Assembly (NCBI GenBank): GCA_037975125.1
Contig: CM075860.1
Coordinates: forward strand, 25,276,670-25,340,669
Source of the DNA: Latrodectus hesperus
Lineage: Eukaryota; Arthropoda; Arachnida; Araneae; Theridiidae
Length of the DNA stretch: 64,000 nucleotides
Direction: 5' to 3'
The notes beneath the pieces were generated by a model that worked only from the letters and a program-made list of their open reading frames with translations, did no database searches and was not told the DNA's origin. Below are positions 50,601 through 61,690 of this stretch, one piece after another. Made by a program: the position numbers and the translations under genes. Each line of letters opens with the position of its first letter. The first letter of the stretch is position 1.

Positions 50601-53600
50601 GGTTTGAAAAGCCGTTTCCCATTGATTCAAGCCATTAACACATGGACAATAGAACCGCAGAAAAAGCAAAATGAAAAAGACAGGACAGAGCATCCATTTT
50701 ATGGTTAGTTTAAATCGGGAAGGATGATTTAAATTTTTAAAAATTTCATTCATTAATAGAATTCTAAATTATGCAACATTCGTTGTTTCTTATCCTAGAT
50801 GATGTAGCTAAGCTACGCCATCTCCACATAAAATCAAAAATGTCCAGATGGTCTAAAAATGAAATCCCTTGCGACCTCAAAAACTTATCTTTTTTATATT
50901 TGTAATACTTGTAAGCAATCTTTTTTTAATCTTTAAGACTATCTTACATCAACATTTTAAAATTTTCTTTCAATTATTATTGCTGAAATAATAAAAAGTA
51001 GATCTTTAAAACTTGGGTTTAAAAAGTTTGTTGATTTTTCCTTAAAATATTTTTTTTTTCTGCTGCATCAGTTACTGCTGGTTTCAAATCCTATTTATTT
51101 ATTGATTAAGATGGAACTAGACTTTGTACAATAAAAAGTGAGAAAATTTCTATTTTTAAGAATCCAAACTATTTCACAATGCTTCGAAATATAGGTTTTA
51201 TCTTTTACAATTTGATTAAACTTTTTTGTGAGGAGTGGGGGGGATATTACAATTGCGCAGAGCTCAATTAAGCCGCATGCGATAGCATCGACGTGTTCAC
51301 AACTGGTTTGAGACTTCTTGAGAGCCTATCCACTGTTGGTGAAGGTCTGCCATTTGTGACATCGTTCAATATTAACTAATGATTTTGAATCATAACCTGT
51401 AATGCGCAAAGTCTCGCATGGAAAGACGAGCATGTATGTCAACAAATGTAACAAAAACTGTTCATAGTTTACATATAAAAGTAACAAAAATAGGAAAGAA
51501 ATAATAGAACAAATTATAACTTTTAATATGATAGCAACAATGGACTTGATTAAAATATTCTAACGGCAATATTTCTGTAAAATAAATTGTAAAATTTGCA
51601 TCAAACGATGTATTTTAAAACCATTTCCAACATAATTTAAATGCTTTGTAGGGAAATTTAAACTTATTATTTTAAAATAATTAATTAAGGACTATTATAA
51701 TTTTAGCTAAATTACATTATTTGTTTCTTCCTTTTTTACGAAAAATTGATTTTAAGAATCCGATTTTATTACTATTAACCATTGTTACAGTTGAATTTTT
51801 AGATATGGGTTCATTTGAGAGACGAAGAAAGGGTTTATCAAGCTCAACGAACTAAAAATTGATTTCTTTTAACATTAAGGATAATATTCCTTGGTTTTTC
51901 AGTCAACTGGCATACTTAGAAAACAATACCTGATTTGCTTGTTTTGTTTCTTATAAGAATGTAAGACATAATGTAACACAAAATAAAATAAAATATTTTT
52001 TTTTCTCACACGACATTTTGTTACAAAATAATTTTGCTAAGTCATTTTATGGACTTTTTAGAATCATCATTACCTCCAATTTTTGAAGAAGCATATAATT
52101 GCTTATAATCAAATTTATATCTAAATTTATCCAATTTGAATTATTTCTCACGCCAATAATTTAAAATTCTTCCTCGCCAGCAGAACTCTTAACAAATATT
52201 TGTGGAGCCATTTCGATGGCTGAGAATCTCAGTTCCGGAAGTGCAGCAAAGATTACAGTGATTTCAACTTCACATTCTCACCGCAGAACAAAATCCTTCA
52301 TTTCCTTTTCTTTGTTGTAAATAGTTTCATATTGGAAATTTCAGTTCTCCACATACGTGGCCACTAATAAATATGTTTTTAATTCTTCCATCTGACTTGC
52401 ATCGAATACTAGATTTAATCACCTAAATAATTGATTTCTCTCCATGGAAGAGGTAAAGGAATGCACTTAAAACACACAAACTATTATTCCAAAGGATGCG
52501 TTAAATGATGCTTACTTAATGAGCAGCATTACGGAACTTTGTCATTAAAGCCAGCTTAAAATCAAAAGGCTTATAGTGGTGTTTAAAAACTATGGTAATG
52601 CAATCCCACTTCGGAAAGAATAAACACATCATAATGTATGCGTTGTACAAATACATCCCAAAAAGCATTGTACAATAGCACATAGCTTCCACGTGGCATT
52701 CACTCGGTTTATATTCCCATAAAAATGGCTGTGAGATTTCATCTGGTCTCTGTGGTGCTCAGTCTGATATCTCTGACCAGAGCTTTTAACGAAGTCCAGG
52801 GTACAATATCCAACTGGACTCTTCAAATTCTGCAGATCACATCTTTGTGGCGGGGGTGTGACACTGAGTGGAATAAGTGAAGTACGTCGGAAAAGTATTC
52901 TTTTAGAAGAGCTACTTAAGTCGTGAAGACCATTCCTTTAAGCTCTGTTAAGATCTGCAGGTAAGTGAGCCAATTTAGACTTCTGCATTTTGGTGCTTCG
53001 AATTCTTGATTTGCAGAAGTTGTTTCACTTATTCTTTTGTCATCGTTAGTTCTCGTCTATGATGTTTTGAAATTTTACGTGGACTTGGTCGCGGCCAGAG
53101 AGTGAGAGATGGGACAGCGACCTGAGAATGCTCGGAATGCCATGCCTCGAGAGAGCTTGACATAAGAAAACGTGATGCTGGAATCTGGAGCCTGCTTTCA
53201 AGTCTGTGGAAGTCAGACGACCGGATTTCATTTTTGACCATATTTATCTCAAGCAAATGAGTCTTTGTTTTTTCCGTACAATTTTGATCTCTGTCATCTC
53301 AAGATCCTCCAGAGTGATATATTTTTTTTACATAACTTCTTCCTCGTATTCCTTTTTCTTGCGTTTCAGGACGCTTATGTTAATGTAGATTACTATTTAA
53401 GACTTCATAACTAGAGTAGCAATGAAATCTGGTCTATGAAAGTTGTACAAAAAAATGTGAAAAATATTTGAATTTTGATCAAATAAATGCAAAACTTATA
53501 ACAACAGACCATAATCTACAGTTAGTTTTGAATGGCAGAGGGTTTATATAATTATAACAATTATAATTCTTTTGTCGTGTCTATGACAGTTCTATCAAAT

Positions 53601-53630
53601 TATGCTGTGAGTTCTTATAACGGCTTCTTC
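50601..53630. other. Spacer
   Basis: Mostly AT-rich. 52620-52870 and 53040-53260 are GC-richer with short frames I cannot assign; they may be unrecognisable transposon pieces. Confidence 0.4.
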
Positions 53631-53633
53631 AAC

Positions 53634-53768
53634 GCCTTCTGCGTACCAATGATGGCATAGCTTCGACTCTCCTTAGCTCAGCACTCATAGCTAGGCAGTC
53701 AAAAACGCGGTCTGGGCAGTCATCGCAGTTCCGGTCCTCTCTGTCCATCTTCATGCCCCTGTGATGTT
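53634..53768 (-). pseudogene. Short LINE ORF2 C-terminal fragment
   Basis: The minus-strand frame reads HHRGMKMDREDRNCDDCPDR...FDCLAMSAELRRV, resembling the knuckle region at the end of some arthropod LINE ORFs, with the H position lost. Too short for more. Confidence 0.38.
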
Positions 53769-54590
53769 GGTGCTAAGCCTGCTAATAATTTACGTAACTA
53801 ATGTTCATATTACAAAGCTGGTACTTGGCTGGAATTTAAATTTCTTTCTACAACTGACCGAAGTTCGCAAAAGGAGGTTAAAGGCAATAGACCCAGTACC
53901 AAATTTACCTTGCTAAAGTGCAAATATAATTATTGGTTATGTTATAAAATAAATTATAAATAATTTTATATTCATTTTGTAGAGTTTCATATGATTAATT
54001 ATTACAATTTATTTAATTGTGATTATGATACCTGATTTATGTAATGTTGAAATGAAAGAAACTGTGGACCTTAAAGTTATTGTTCAAGATCTTCCGCTCT
54101 TTCCCTGCAGCCATCCAAAAAAAAAAAACTTAAATATCGATGGATTATTTATAAACACGGTTCAAAATTACTGTGGGGTTGTTTACCTTTAGCGATTACG
54201 ATTCATTTGGAGACAGAAATATTCAGCCAAAATATATTACAGTAACAAACTTTACTCAGGAAAAAATACAAATAACAGAATGACATTTATCACGTTAATG
54301 CACTTACTTTCAAAAATTAAACACGAAGATGTAAAATGCAAAAAATCAACAAATACTGCGTCGATTGACACAAAATTCAGCAGGAAAGTAACATATATAT
54401 TTATACATAAAATAAAATCAATAATTATATACAGAAATTAAAACACTATTAAATTTTTGAAAGTTATCAGATAATGACTTACAGGAAATTTAAACAGAAT
54501 TATGTATAAAGTGAAAATAAACATCATAAAATGAAAAAAAGGACATTAATAGGGTATGTGATCCCCCCTCATCTATATACAAAGTTTACA
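53769..54590. other. AT-rich spacer
   Basis: Nothing recognised. Confidence 0.5.
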
Positions 54591-54599
54591 CCTAGTGAC

Positions 54600-56390
54600 C
54601 ATGCTTTCAATTAGGTGGTCAACCGCCGCAGAATTAAGCGATAGCCATTTTTTGTAGAGCAGTTTCCAGCTCAATATGAGTGGTTGGAGGTGGGAAACGT
54701 GAAGATACAGCACGGCCGAGAGCATCTCAAAGATTTTCAATGGGATTAAGGTTGGGTGAATATGCTAGCTACACCATACGCGCAATCCCTTTACTCCCCA
54801 GATCATCATCGACGATGTCAACTCTATGCGGACGTGCGTTATCATCCATTGAAACAAAAGTAGGGCCAACTGCTGGAGCGTACAATCTCTTCTTCTTCTT
54901 AAGGTTGGGTTTGTATGTCATTGGGCACCTCTGCTTTTATCAGCATTTTGTACCATTAACTCCAAACCCAATGTTTCCTAGTTCCAGTTGCTCGGGTCAC
55001 CCACTTTATTAATAAAGTCTGATAACCCTTTAATGGAGCCTAGGTGTAACTCTCTAGTATGGATGATGCCTAAAGAAGTTAATCTAGGGAGGGCAAGAGC
55101 CTCGCATTCATAAATGATATGCTCTGCCGTTTCCTCTTGCGTTTGACATTTCCAGCAGATAGGGTCTTGCTGAAACAGTCCCATCTGGTCAGAAAGTCAG
55201 TCATGCTAAGGATAGCTTCCTGGCTTTCACCAGAAGATGGTTTGGAGGTCATTTCTACCTCAAGTAAAAGATTCATTACTGCCCCTTTACAAGATTGCCT
55301 CTGAGTTCCCTTGTCTTTTTCAGCAAGGTCTACTTCAGAGGCTTCACCTGCAAATGCAGAAAGATTTGTTATTTCTTGTGTCTTTTCAGCCACAAGATAA
55401 CAATTAATAAGCTCAGGTAATATAAGTCCACCCAGCATTGCCTGAGATACTGGGCAAGGCAAATTACTCTAGAAGTTTGCCAGGCAACTAGAGGCTCCGT
55501 TAAGACACCAATACCGCGGTGCCAATTAGCCCTAGGCACGGATCGCATAACACCAGGGTTTACGGGAGCTGGTTCGCGTCCTCTTATTCTATATTCAAGG
55601 CTATCCTGTCATTCCTACAGGACGTTCGGCGATCCACCACCTGCCGACGCGCCTGGTGGCCTCAAGCCCCAGAGGGGTACGCATACCCCCGGTTCCAGGA
55701 GCGTACAATCTCACAATGGGTTCTAGTACTTAATCTCGATTTCGGACAGCCGTCACAGAACCCCGTTTAAAGATGTGCAGGTGGTGCGGTATCCTGGTGA
55801 AATCCCTGCTCACACCATAATGCTTCCGACTCAAAATGCGGGATCTTCGGTGATGTTTTGGGACTGATTACGTGTTCCTTGTTCACGCCATATCCTTATA
55901 CGCTTGTCAATTGGCTCCAGAGCAAGTATTGACTCGCCAGTAAACATGACATTGCCCCAGTCAGACACAGTCCAATTGACATGCACCACTTTAATCGTAC
56001 CCCTCTTGATTGTACGGTTAGACAAACACAAATTCGAGGTACCCGGGCGTACAGTCCACTCATAAGTAATCTTCTGCTTACAGTAGCAGCAAATATCTCC
56101 TTACCAATGGACGCTGTAACCATAGATGTCACACGCGTGAAGGTCGCTCTGCGATTCCGCTTGGCTAAAATCAAAATATATAGATCTTACGCGGGGTTTG
56201 TAACTCTTAGGAGACTGTCTACTTGTTTTCGGACAACTGTGTGTGTGGTTTGGAATTCTTTTCATAAACCTGAAATTACAGAATGATGAATGCCGAAGGA
56301 AAGAGCAACATCTGAGTTCGACTGTCCTGCTTCATAAGGCCCCACAGCATGCCAGCGGTCAGAATCTTCCATTCGTCTTCTGGAAGTCAT
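54600..56390 (-). pseudogene. Tc1-family transposase, near full length, split by a retroposon
   Basis: The minus strand starts at ATG 56390-56388 (MTSRRRMEDSDRWHAVG). It continues through the helix-turn-helix (EAGQSNSDVALSFGIHHSVIS), then ILAKRNRRATFTRVTSMVTA, MFTGESI (the SDES-like box, with the first catalytic Asp changed to Gly) and RIWREQGTRNQSQNIT. After the insertion comes the DDE half: FVSMDDNARPH (second Asp kept) and AYSPNLNPIENL (Glu kept), 34 residues apart as in Tc1 DD34E. Frameshifts and stops occur, for example a TAG in the ARMV-stop-LAYSP stretch. Removing the 808-bp insert and one duplication leaves about 970 bp, a normal Tc1 coding length. Terminal inverted repeats were not identified. 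Confidence 0.9.
54890..55697 (-). mobile_element. Internally deleted non-LTR retroposon inserted in the Tc1 element
   Basis: Perfect 15-bp direct repeats GGAGCGTACAATCTC (54875-54889 and 55698-55712) bracket the insert. On the minus strand it ends in (AAG)n, the 3' tail. Near its end a frame reads DPICWKCQTQEETAEHIIYEC (55161-55099), a C-x2-C...H-x4-C LINE knuckle, then the ORF2 C-terminus and a short 3' UTR. The first 240 bp (55697-55460) are GC-rich and probably 5' UTR. A 127-codon frame lies between. RT and RNase H are absent, so the copy is non-autonomous. Its knuckle differs from the LINEs at 11, 13, 15 and 25 kb. Confidence 0.9.
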
Positions 56391-56735
56391 GGAAACAAGT
56401 ATGTTTTGAAAACAAACTGTACGATAGTTTTAAACACCTTCTATCAGCCCTTACAATCAATTTCTATAACCCTTCATAAAGCTGGTATCTTATAAGACTG
56501 CCTTTTCTGCATATTTCTTGACATGAAAGCGCAATTGGCTGTTACCTTACATAATTGCATACTTCCATCTACCTCTGCAGCGATTTGTATCCTTTTTAAT
56601 TCTCATTGGCTTCCGGAAATTAGCATTTTCTTTCCGTACTTAATTTTTGGAAATGAGTGCATATTATTAGTTTTGGGAAAAAATAATCTTTTATTTTTGT
56701 ATGCACTTTAAGATATTATTTTACATGTTTTGGAA
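56391..56735. other. Spacer between two transposon remnants
   Basis: Nothing recognised. It may hold the lost Tc1 terminus. Confidence 0.4.
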
Positions 56736-56739
56736 TTCG

Positions 56740-57080
56740 CTTTGTGCAAATATTTAAAACTGTTTTGTGGTTGAATTTTAGCTTCTGGGCGATATGCTAA
56801 TGCATTTGACATGCTTGTCAAATTCGTTTAATCAAGTGATTTTATCCATATTTTGGACGAGAGGCAACTTGTGGGAGGTGCTTCTCTAACATCAAAAATA
56901 CTTGATCGGAATGGAAGAAACCAAAACAGCATAGAATTGACATTTACAATTGGGACTGTAAGCATCATTCCAAATTTCAATCACCTGGCTGTTATTTTCT
57001 CCTTCATCAAAGAATAATTGCAAAATGTACGAAATTTTCTCTTTGTCAACTTCTATTTTCAACACCCCCACAGCTAAAAT
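56740..57080 (-). pseudogene. mariner transposase N-terminal fragment
   Basis: Minus-strand frames read VDKEKISYILQLFFDEGENN (helix-turn-helix 1), then FWFLPFRSSIFDV (canonical FWFRRFRSGIFDVKD). A decayed linker follows with a SISPRS...NSTTKQF region matching the SIAQEL..HKTVL helix. Stops and shifts break it. It is the mariner subgroup with a VDK/E-KIRY start, related to the remnant at 9.5 kb rather than that at 43 kb. Confidence 0.75.
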
Positions 57081-57299
57081 GACCAAACAAAAGACGGTAA
57101 AAGAATATATTAAGGCGAAGTGTCCCTTTTCCAACGAGCATAAGTCTGAAATCATTAAATGAATGCTTAATGAGATACCTATCTACCAAAAAATAATGGA
57201 TTGTTTTTCCTCCCAGTCTAATATATGGTGGGAATAACAAGTAATCAAATTTTCAATGAGTCTTGAAGCAAAAGTACAAAGAAATCAACGAGAACAATG

Positions 57300-57480
57300 A
57301 CTGTGGCAACCATGAGAACAATAAATCTGGACATCGAGTCAAACAGAGATTGGATTGCATTCATGCTGTAATTGCTTATGTAGCTTCAACTCAGTGCTTT
57401 GTCAATGCAACTGTAGTTGTGACAACCTGTGAGCAAGTGTGCTCAGTGAGACAATCAAACATTTTTTGTTTTTAAGACTG
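57300..57480 (-). pseudogene. Tc1 C-terminal fragment
   Basis: CGAGTCAAACAGAGATTG (57335-57352) matches the antisense C-terminal region of the Tc1 copy at 23.6-24.4 kb (GGAGTCAAACAGAGATTGTA at 23819). Weaker similarity continues to the right. A short decayed piece. Confidence 0.5.
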
Positions 57481-58073
57481 TCCATAGATAAGCCAACCAT
57501 ATTCAGCGGTGTGTAATTCTGCTTGAGACGCAACACTTAGTAGCAGTTCTCCTGGACCCACCGGCTCTAAACTCTGCAGGCAATCAAGCTATCTCGATTG
57601 CTTCGATAAACCGCGATCAATATAGGATACAACTTGATATCAGAGAAAGTAAGGAATGGGATGGTAAGCATTTTCTTATTCTTACACACAACGTCACAAC
57701 ATCATTTTACTATGCAACAATATATATATTCATCGCTTGTATGAGAAACTTGCTGTAAATTTCTTTATTTAAGCATTCCAACAAACATTTCTTTAGTTAC
57801 ATTTTTACTGACGTTGAAAAGTTCATTTGAATACTAAAGTATTATTTTTTTGTAAACTCAACGTGTATTGGCTTTTTGGTGTAACTAGGGTTACCAATTT
57901 TTTTACAATGAAAAGGAGGAACAAAAATTTAAGAAGAAAATAAATCGCAAATAAATGAAACATTATATTAATTTAGACAAAGATACAATTATTATGTTTA
58001 CAACTTTTTTAATCATTTAATTAAAGGAATATTTTTCTATTCTGTGAATATTTTTTGTTAACATACCATTTTC
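57481..58073. other. Spacer
   Basis: 57490-57660 is GC-richer and unassigned. 57888-57925 may be the hAT terminal repeat. Confidence 0.4.
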
Positions 58074-59812
58074 TTACAAAATACGGGAAATATCGGAGCA
58101 ATAAATATTCTTCATAAGGAATTTTACGGTAAGTGCTGCAGCTGAAGTATCAACATTCAATCTTGATTTCTCACTTGTCAAAAAATCATTACCAACCGAA
58201 AAAATTCTATCAACTGCTGCATTAGTTTCAGGGCAACACAACATAAACACAACAAGAATAACTAAATTTTCATATGGAATGTGTTCAATTTTTAAATGGT
58301 TAAACATTTTCACCCATTTTTTATCCATTTCAATATGTTGATCTTCTCATTCTTGTAATTTATAAGTACTGAAATATAACCTTTTAAATCTTCTAAATTT
58401 CTTCATGCAGATGATTTTCAAATCAAGCATTTTTTTTCGATAAAAACTCAAGACAATTTTTAATATCTGCCCAGTTTAGAAGTGATGAAGTCAAAAAACA
58501 CCATTTAAAGCTGTTACTTATTCTGATATTTGTTACTGACCATTCTTCGACGTATTGGAAACAAATTTCATAAAATGTTTGTGCTTTTTTCAGTAAGCTT
58601 TTCCGTTATGCCCAGATTTGATTCCTCCAAGTTTGACAATTTTCTTTAGATCATGATTTAAATTGAAGATCAAAATCGTTCAAGATAGGGCAAACTGAAA
58701 TATAATCGCATTTAACCCTCTGAATCGTTTTGTGGAAAATAGATGCCTGATTATGGACAAAATACATTAATACCTCATAATTGGAAAAAGATTCTAGAAT
58801 TTTTGGACATTTGTCTAAACTTAAAAAATATGAACGGAAAGGTTCAAATAATTGTGAAACGCACTCTTTAGCAGGTGTTCAAGTAAGCCTTTTGAATACC
58901 ATAAAAGCTTCTTGTATTCAACATTTACGTCTTCAAAATTTTTAAAGCAGTCACACGGATTGTAAAACGACTAAAATACAAATAAATTGTCGTTATTATT
59001 ACTTCTACATCAATTGTCATGGCAGATGGCGCTGTGTTTATTGCATTTGACAAAATAGGCGCATTACAACCTATGCCTAGTATTTTCTTTTTGGAGTAAA
59101 TCTTGTAGTTTGATAAAAAATATTATTTACTCCTTTCCATCTTGGCCCACCAAAATTTGTGTTTGCATTGTCTGCTATTAGTGCTGCAATTTTATATTCC
59201 AAATTGTTTTCATTTATTACTCTGTGTAAGTGAATCGCCAAAGTTTCACCCTCAATAGACTCTAAATTTAAAATTTTTACGTGAAGACCCTTGTTAACAT
59301 CATAACATCTTACTAGTATTGGATACAATTTTGTTTCATTATGATTTGATGTATCAGATAAAACCGTTTCAAAAACTGTGTTTTTCAAGTCTTTTGCAAG
59401 TATATTATCACAGTAATTTTTCAATACTGATTTAATAATAGACATTTCGTTCTGGCACATAAAAATTTAGTATAGTTAAAGTTTTTCAATGATTTCGCTG
59501 TACAATCCATACTAAGAAATTATAAATTATTGTATAAAATAAAAATGTTTCCCATATTACAGCTAACTGTTTTTCCTCTTGAGGGTAATTTGAAGTTTTA
59601 GAAAAATTCTTACTTTACTACTAGAAGCTGATGCACAACCAAAGATCGCTTATGTTTGTGGCTGCTTTGCCTGCAACTGCAATGCAACATTCTCCTCCTC
59701 TGCAAATATTGCAGGAAACAATGGAGTCTTTCTTTGACACGAGAAATGGAAATTCCTTCCTCAACTGTTCGTTGAAATGACACTTCTTCGTTGATTTTCC
59801 CCCATCCTATAA
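58074..59812 (-). pseudogene. hAT-family transposase, most domains present, broken
   Basis: Minus-strand order. A BED-like N-terminus KKCHFNEQLRKEFPFLVSKK, then CNIC, lies near 59795-59690 (the His pair is lost). An ASASSSK linker follows. The frame then reads SDTSNHNETKLYPILVRCYD, GETLAIHLHRVI and AALIADNANTNFGG (59370-59140), matching hAT catalytic-domain blocks. Next come decayed frames with FQYVEEWSVTNIRISNSFKW and FEPFRSYFLSLDKCPKILE. At the end is the C-terminal dimerisation block CPETNAAVDRIFSVGNDFLT followed by SEKSRLNVDTSAAALTVKFL (58240-58110). Several frameshifts and stops separate the pieces. Overall length suits a complete hAT coding region. No host gene is implied. Confidence 0.88.
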
Positions 59813-59865
59813 ATAAAATTCAACATCTGGAGCTACACGAACAATGTAAGCATATTATAAATAAA

Positions 59866-60141
59866 AACTAAACTCCATGGCACGACAGCCCATGTGGGCC
59901 AAGGCCTACAGTGCCCATAACTGTTTTCATGACCGAGGGCCCTGGGGTGCGAAGCATATGTCCCAGTTAGGTGGTCAGCCTAACGTAAGACCCCCAGTGT
60001 TTAGTTCCCAAGCATGCTTGGTACTCAGTGAATCGACCCACTGAAGGGATGAAAGTCTGAGTCAACCTAGCCCAGCCCGAGGATCGAACCTCGGACCTGA
60101 GTCATGGGAGCGTGAAATACTACCACTAAGCCACCGGGCTT
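59866..60141 (-). repeat. tRNA-derived SINE (family E), complete with 15-bp duplication
   Basis: A 276-bp element flanked by perfect repeats CATATTATAAATAAA (59851-59865 and 60142-60156). The minus strand starts AAGCCCGGTGGC, with A box TGGCTTAGTGGTAG (60133-60120) and B box GGTTCGATCC (60090-60081), then a GC-rich body. It lies just beyond the 5' side of the hAT remnant. Confidence 0.93.
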
Positions 60142-60159
60142 CATATTATAAATAAATAA

Positions 60160-60380
60160 AACTAAGTTTTCAATAACATAACTTTAATTTAATAAATTTA
60201 TATTTCAACTTTAAATTATTTTATATTTGTGTTGAAAACAAAGCTGCATAATAAAACTATATTAAAGAACAGATAAAACGGGAATTCTACTAAGTAAGGC
60301 ATTTGCCTGAGTATAATAATTATGCAGTGAAAGATGGATTTGCATCAGATGCAAACTATAATATTATAGACACATTAATA
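60160..60380. other. AT-rich spacer
   Basis: Nothing recognised. Confidence 0.4.
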
Positions 60381-60700
60381 TAAAGAAAGTGAAGTGGGAG
60401 GTTGCGAGACGAGTGAGGTTTTGCTATGTCCAGAATGTACGTTTTATAATCATGTTTTTTCGAACTGCACTACCCCATGGTGGAAGCGGCATCTTTAAGT
60501 CATACAGACACAAGCAGATTAGTTGTGAGATATTGAAGAGAAGGACAGTTGGGTGGACGCCTCTTGAGGAAGGACAGGGCCTGCCAAAGGAAGACGATGG
60601 GTCACCTTCGTATAACAACTGATCGTCAAAAGTCCCTTGATTGGCCACCAGTGAACAAAGTTGTGCATTGATATCTCGCAAACTGCACAGTAATGAGTTG
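60381..60700. other. GC-richer segment, unassigned
   Basis: Open frames occur on both strands (about 77 and 85 codons) but show no motif I can name. A RKDRACQRKT-type basic run on the plus strand is faintly transposase-like. Possibly an old mobile-element fragment. Confidence 0.3.
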
Positions 60701-60999
60701 AATTATGAATAGTTTTTTTTATGATTTTTTCATGAATAGGATCTGAGAGAGAAATATGCGGAATTTTAACAAAGTCACAAGAGCTATTTTAGTATATAGT
60801 GAAGGAATTGATCAGATGCAAGAATTTTATCTTTAGATCTGATTTCCACAAAGAAATCCACTTTACTGTTTGGCAATGAGCATTACATAAGTGCTTTCTG
60901 GGAAGAATAAATATCTTCTTTGCTCACATTTCTTGTAGCGCAAAGGCAGATTTTGCAAGCTAATAACAAACACACTGCCTATATAATCATTGATAAAAC

Positions 61000-61305
61000 A
61001 ACGAAACATTTAAAAATAATATTACTGAATATCGATCAAGATTGCAAAAAAAAAAAAATATGCATAGGAATGTTTAACAGAGGTATATTTCACAGGTTCC
61101 GGTAATAACATAAATGGTATACACAGAGCTTCCATGAAATGTTAATAAAAATCCTTACACACTCTTATGTAACCCATAAGTAAAAATGCAACGAAAAATG
61201 AAAAAATAATGTTTGATATTGATCAAGGTTACCAAATAAAAAGGAGAGTGCACATGTATGTAAAATCAACGCATATTCAACCGGTTCCAGCAATAATATC
61301 ATAAT
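61000..61305. repeat. Degenerate 188-bp tandem duplication
   Basis: Paired blocks recur about 187-188 bp apart: CAACGAAA, GAATATCGATCAAG / GATATTGATCAAG (61033 and 61220) and CAGGTTCCGGTAATAACATA / CCGGTTCCAGCAATAATATC (61095 and 61283). Confidence 0.65.
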
Positions 61306-61449
61306 TTTTTCAATAAATTAATTTTTTCCCCTTTTTTTATCAGCCGAAATTTTCCCTTAAATGAAGGATACTTCAACTGATCATTAATCTTTATACACGC
61401 CCCCTGCTGCTATGCATTATTCAAGGAAAAAATAAAATTTTCATTTATA

Positions 61450-61690
61450 AAATGATTTTAATCACTCGGCAACATCGTGATTCGTTCTCTGTCTCTAATC
61501 GCCTTCTTCATCCGCCTGCTCAAAGGAAGAGCCGGTCCCTCGCAAAGTCCCGCTGCCCAAGGTCGAGGTCGAGCGACCGGACCTTTGCTTTGCATCCTTT
61601 CGTCCTTGCACGTTTGCACTCTATGGTCCTTTTGACGTCATTTGTTGTTACTTCCGCGCATTCAAAATAGATCTGACACACACTTTGAAA
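61450..61690. promoter_or_regulatory. GC-richer island 11 with CRE
   Basis: Unique GC-rich block holding GAGGTCGAGCGACC-type repeats and TGACGTCA (61633-61640). No recognised frame. Confidence 0.3.

Noticed and set aside
57263..57475. Cysteine-containing plus-strand frame as a peptide gene
   Set aside because: It overlaps a Tc1 C-terminal fragment on the other strand and its cysteines follow no known framework.
60075..60141. Functional tRNA gene on the minus strand
   Set aside because: It is the head of a 276-bp element with perfect 15-bp duplications, so it is a SINE head.
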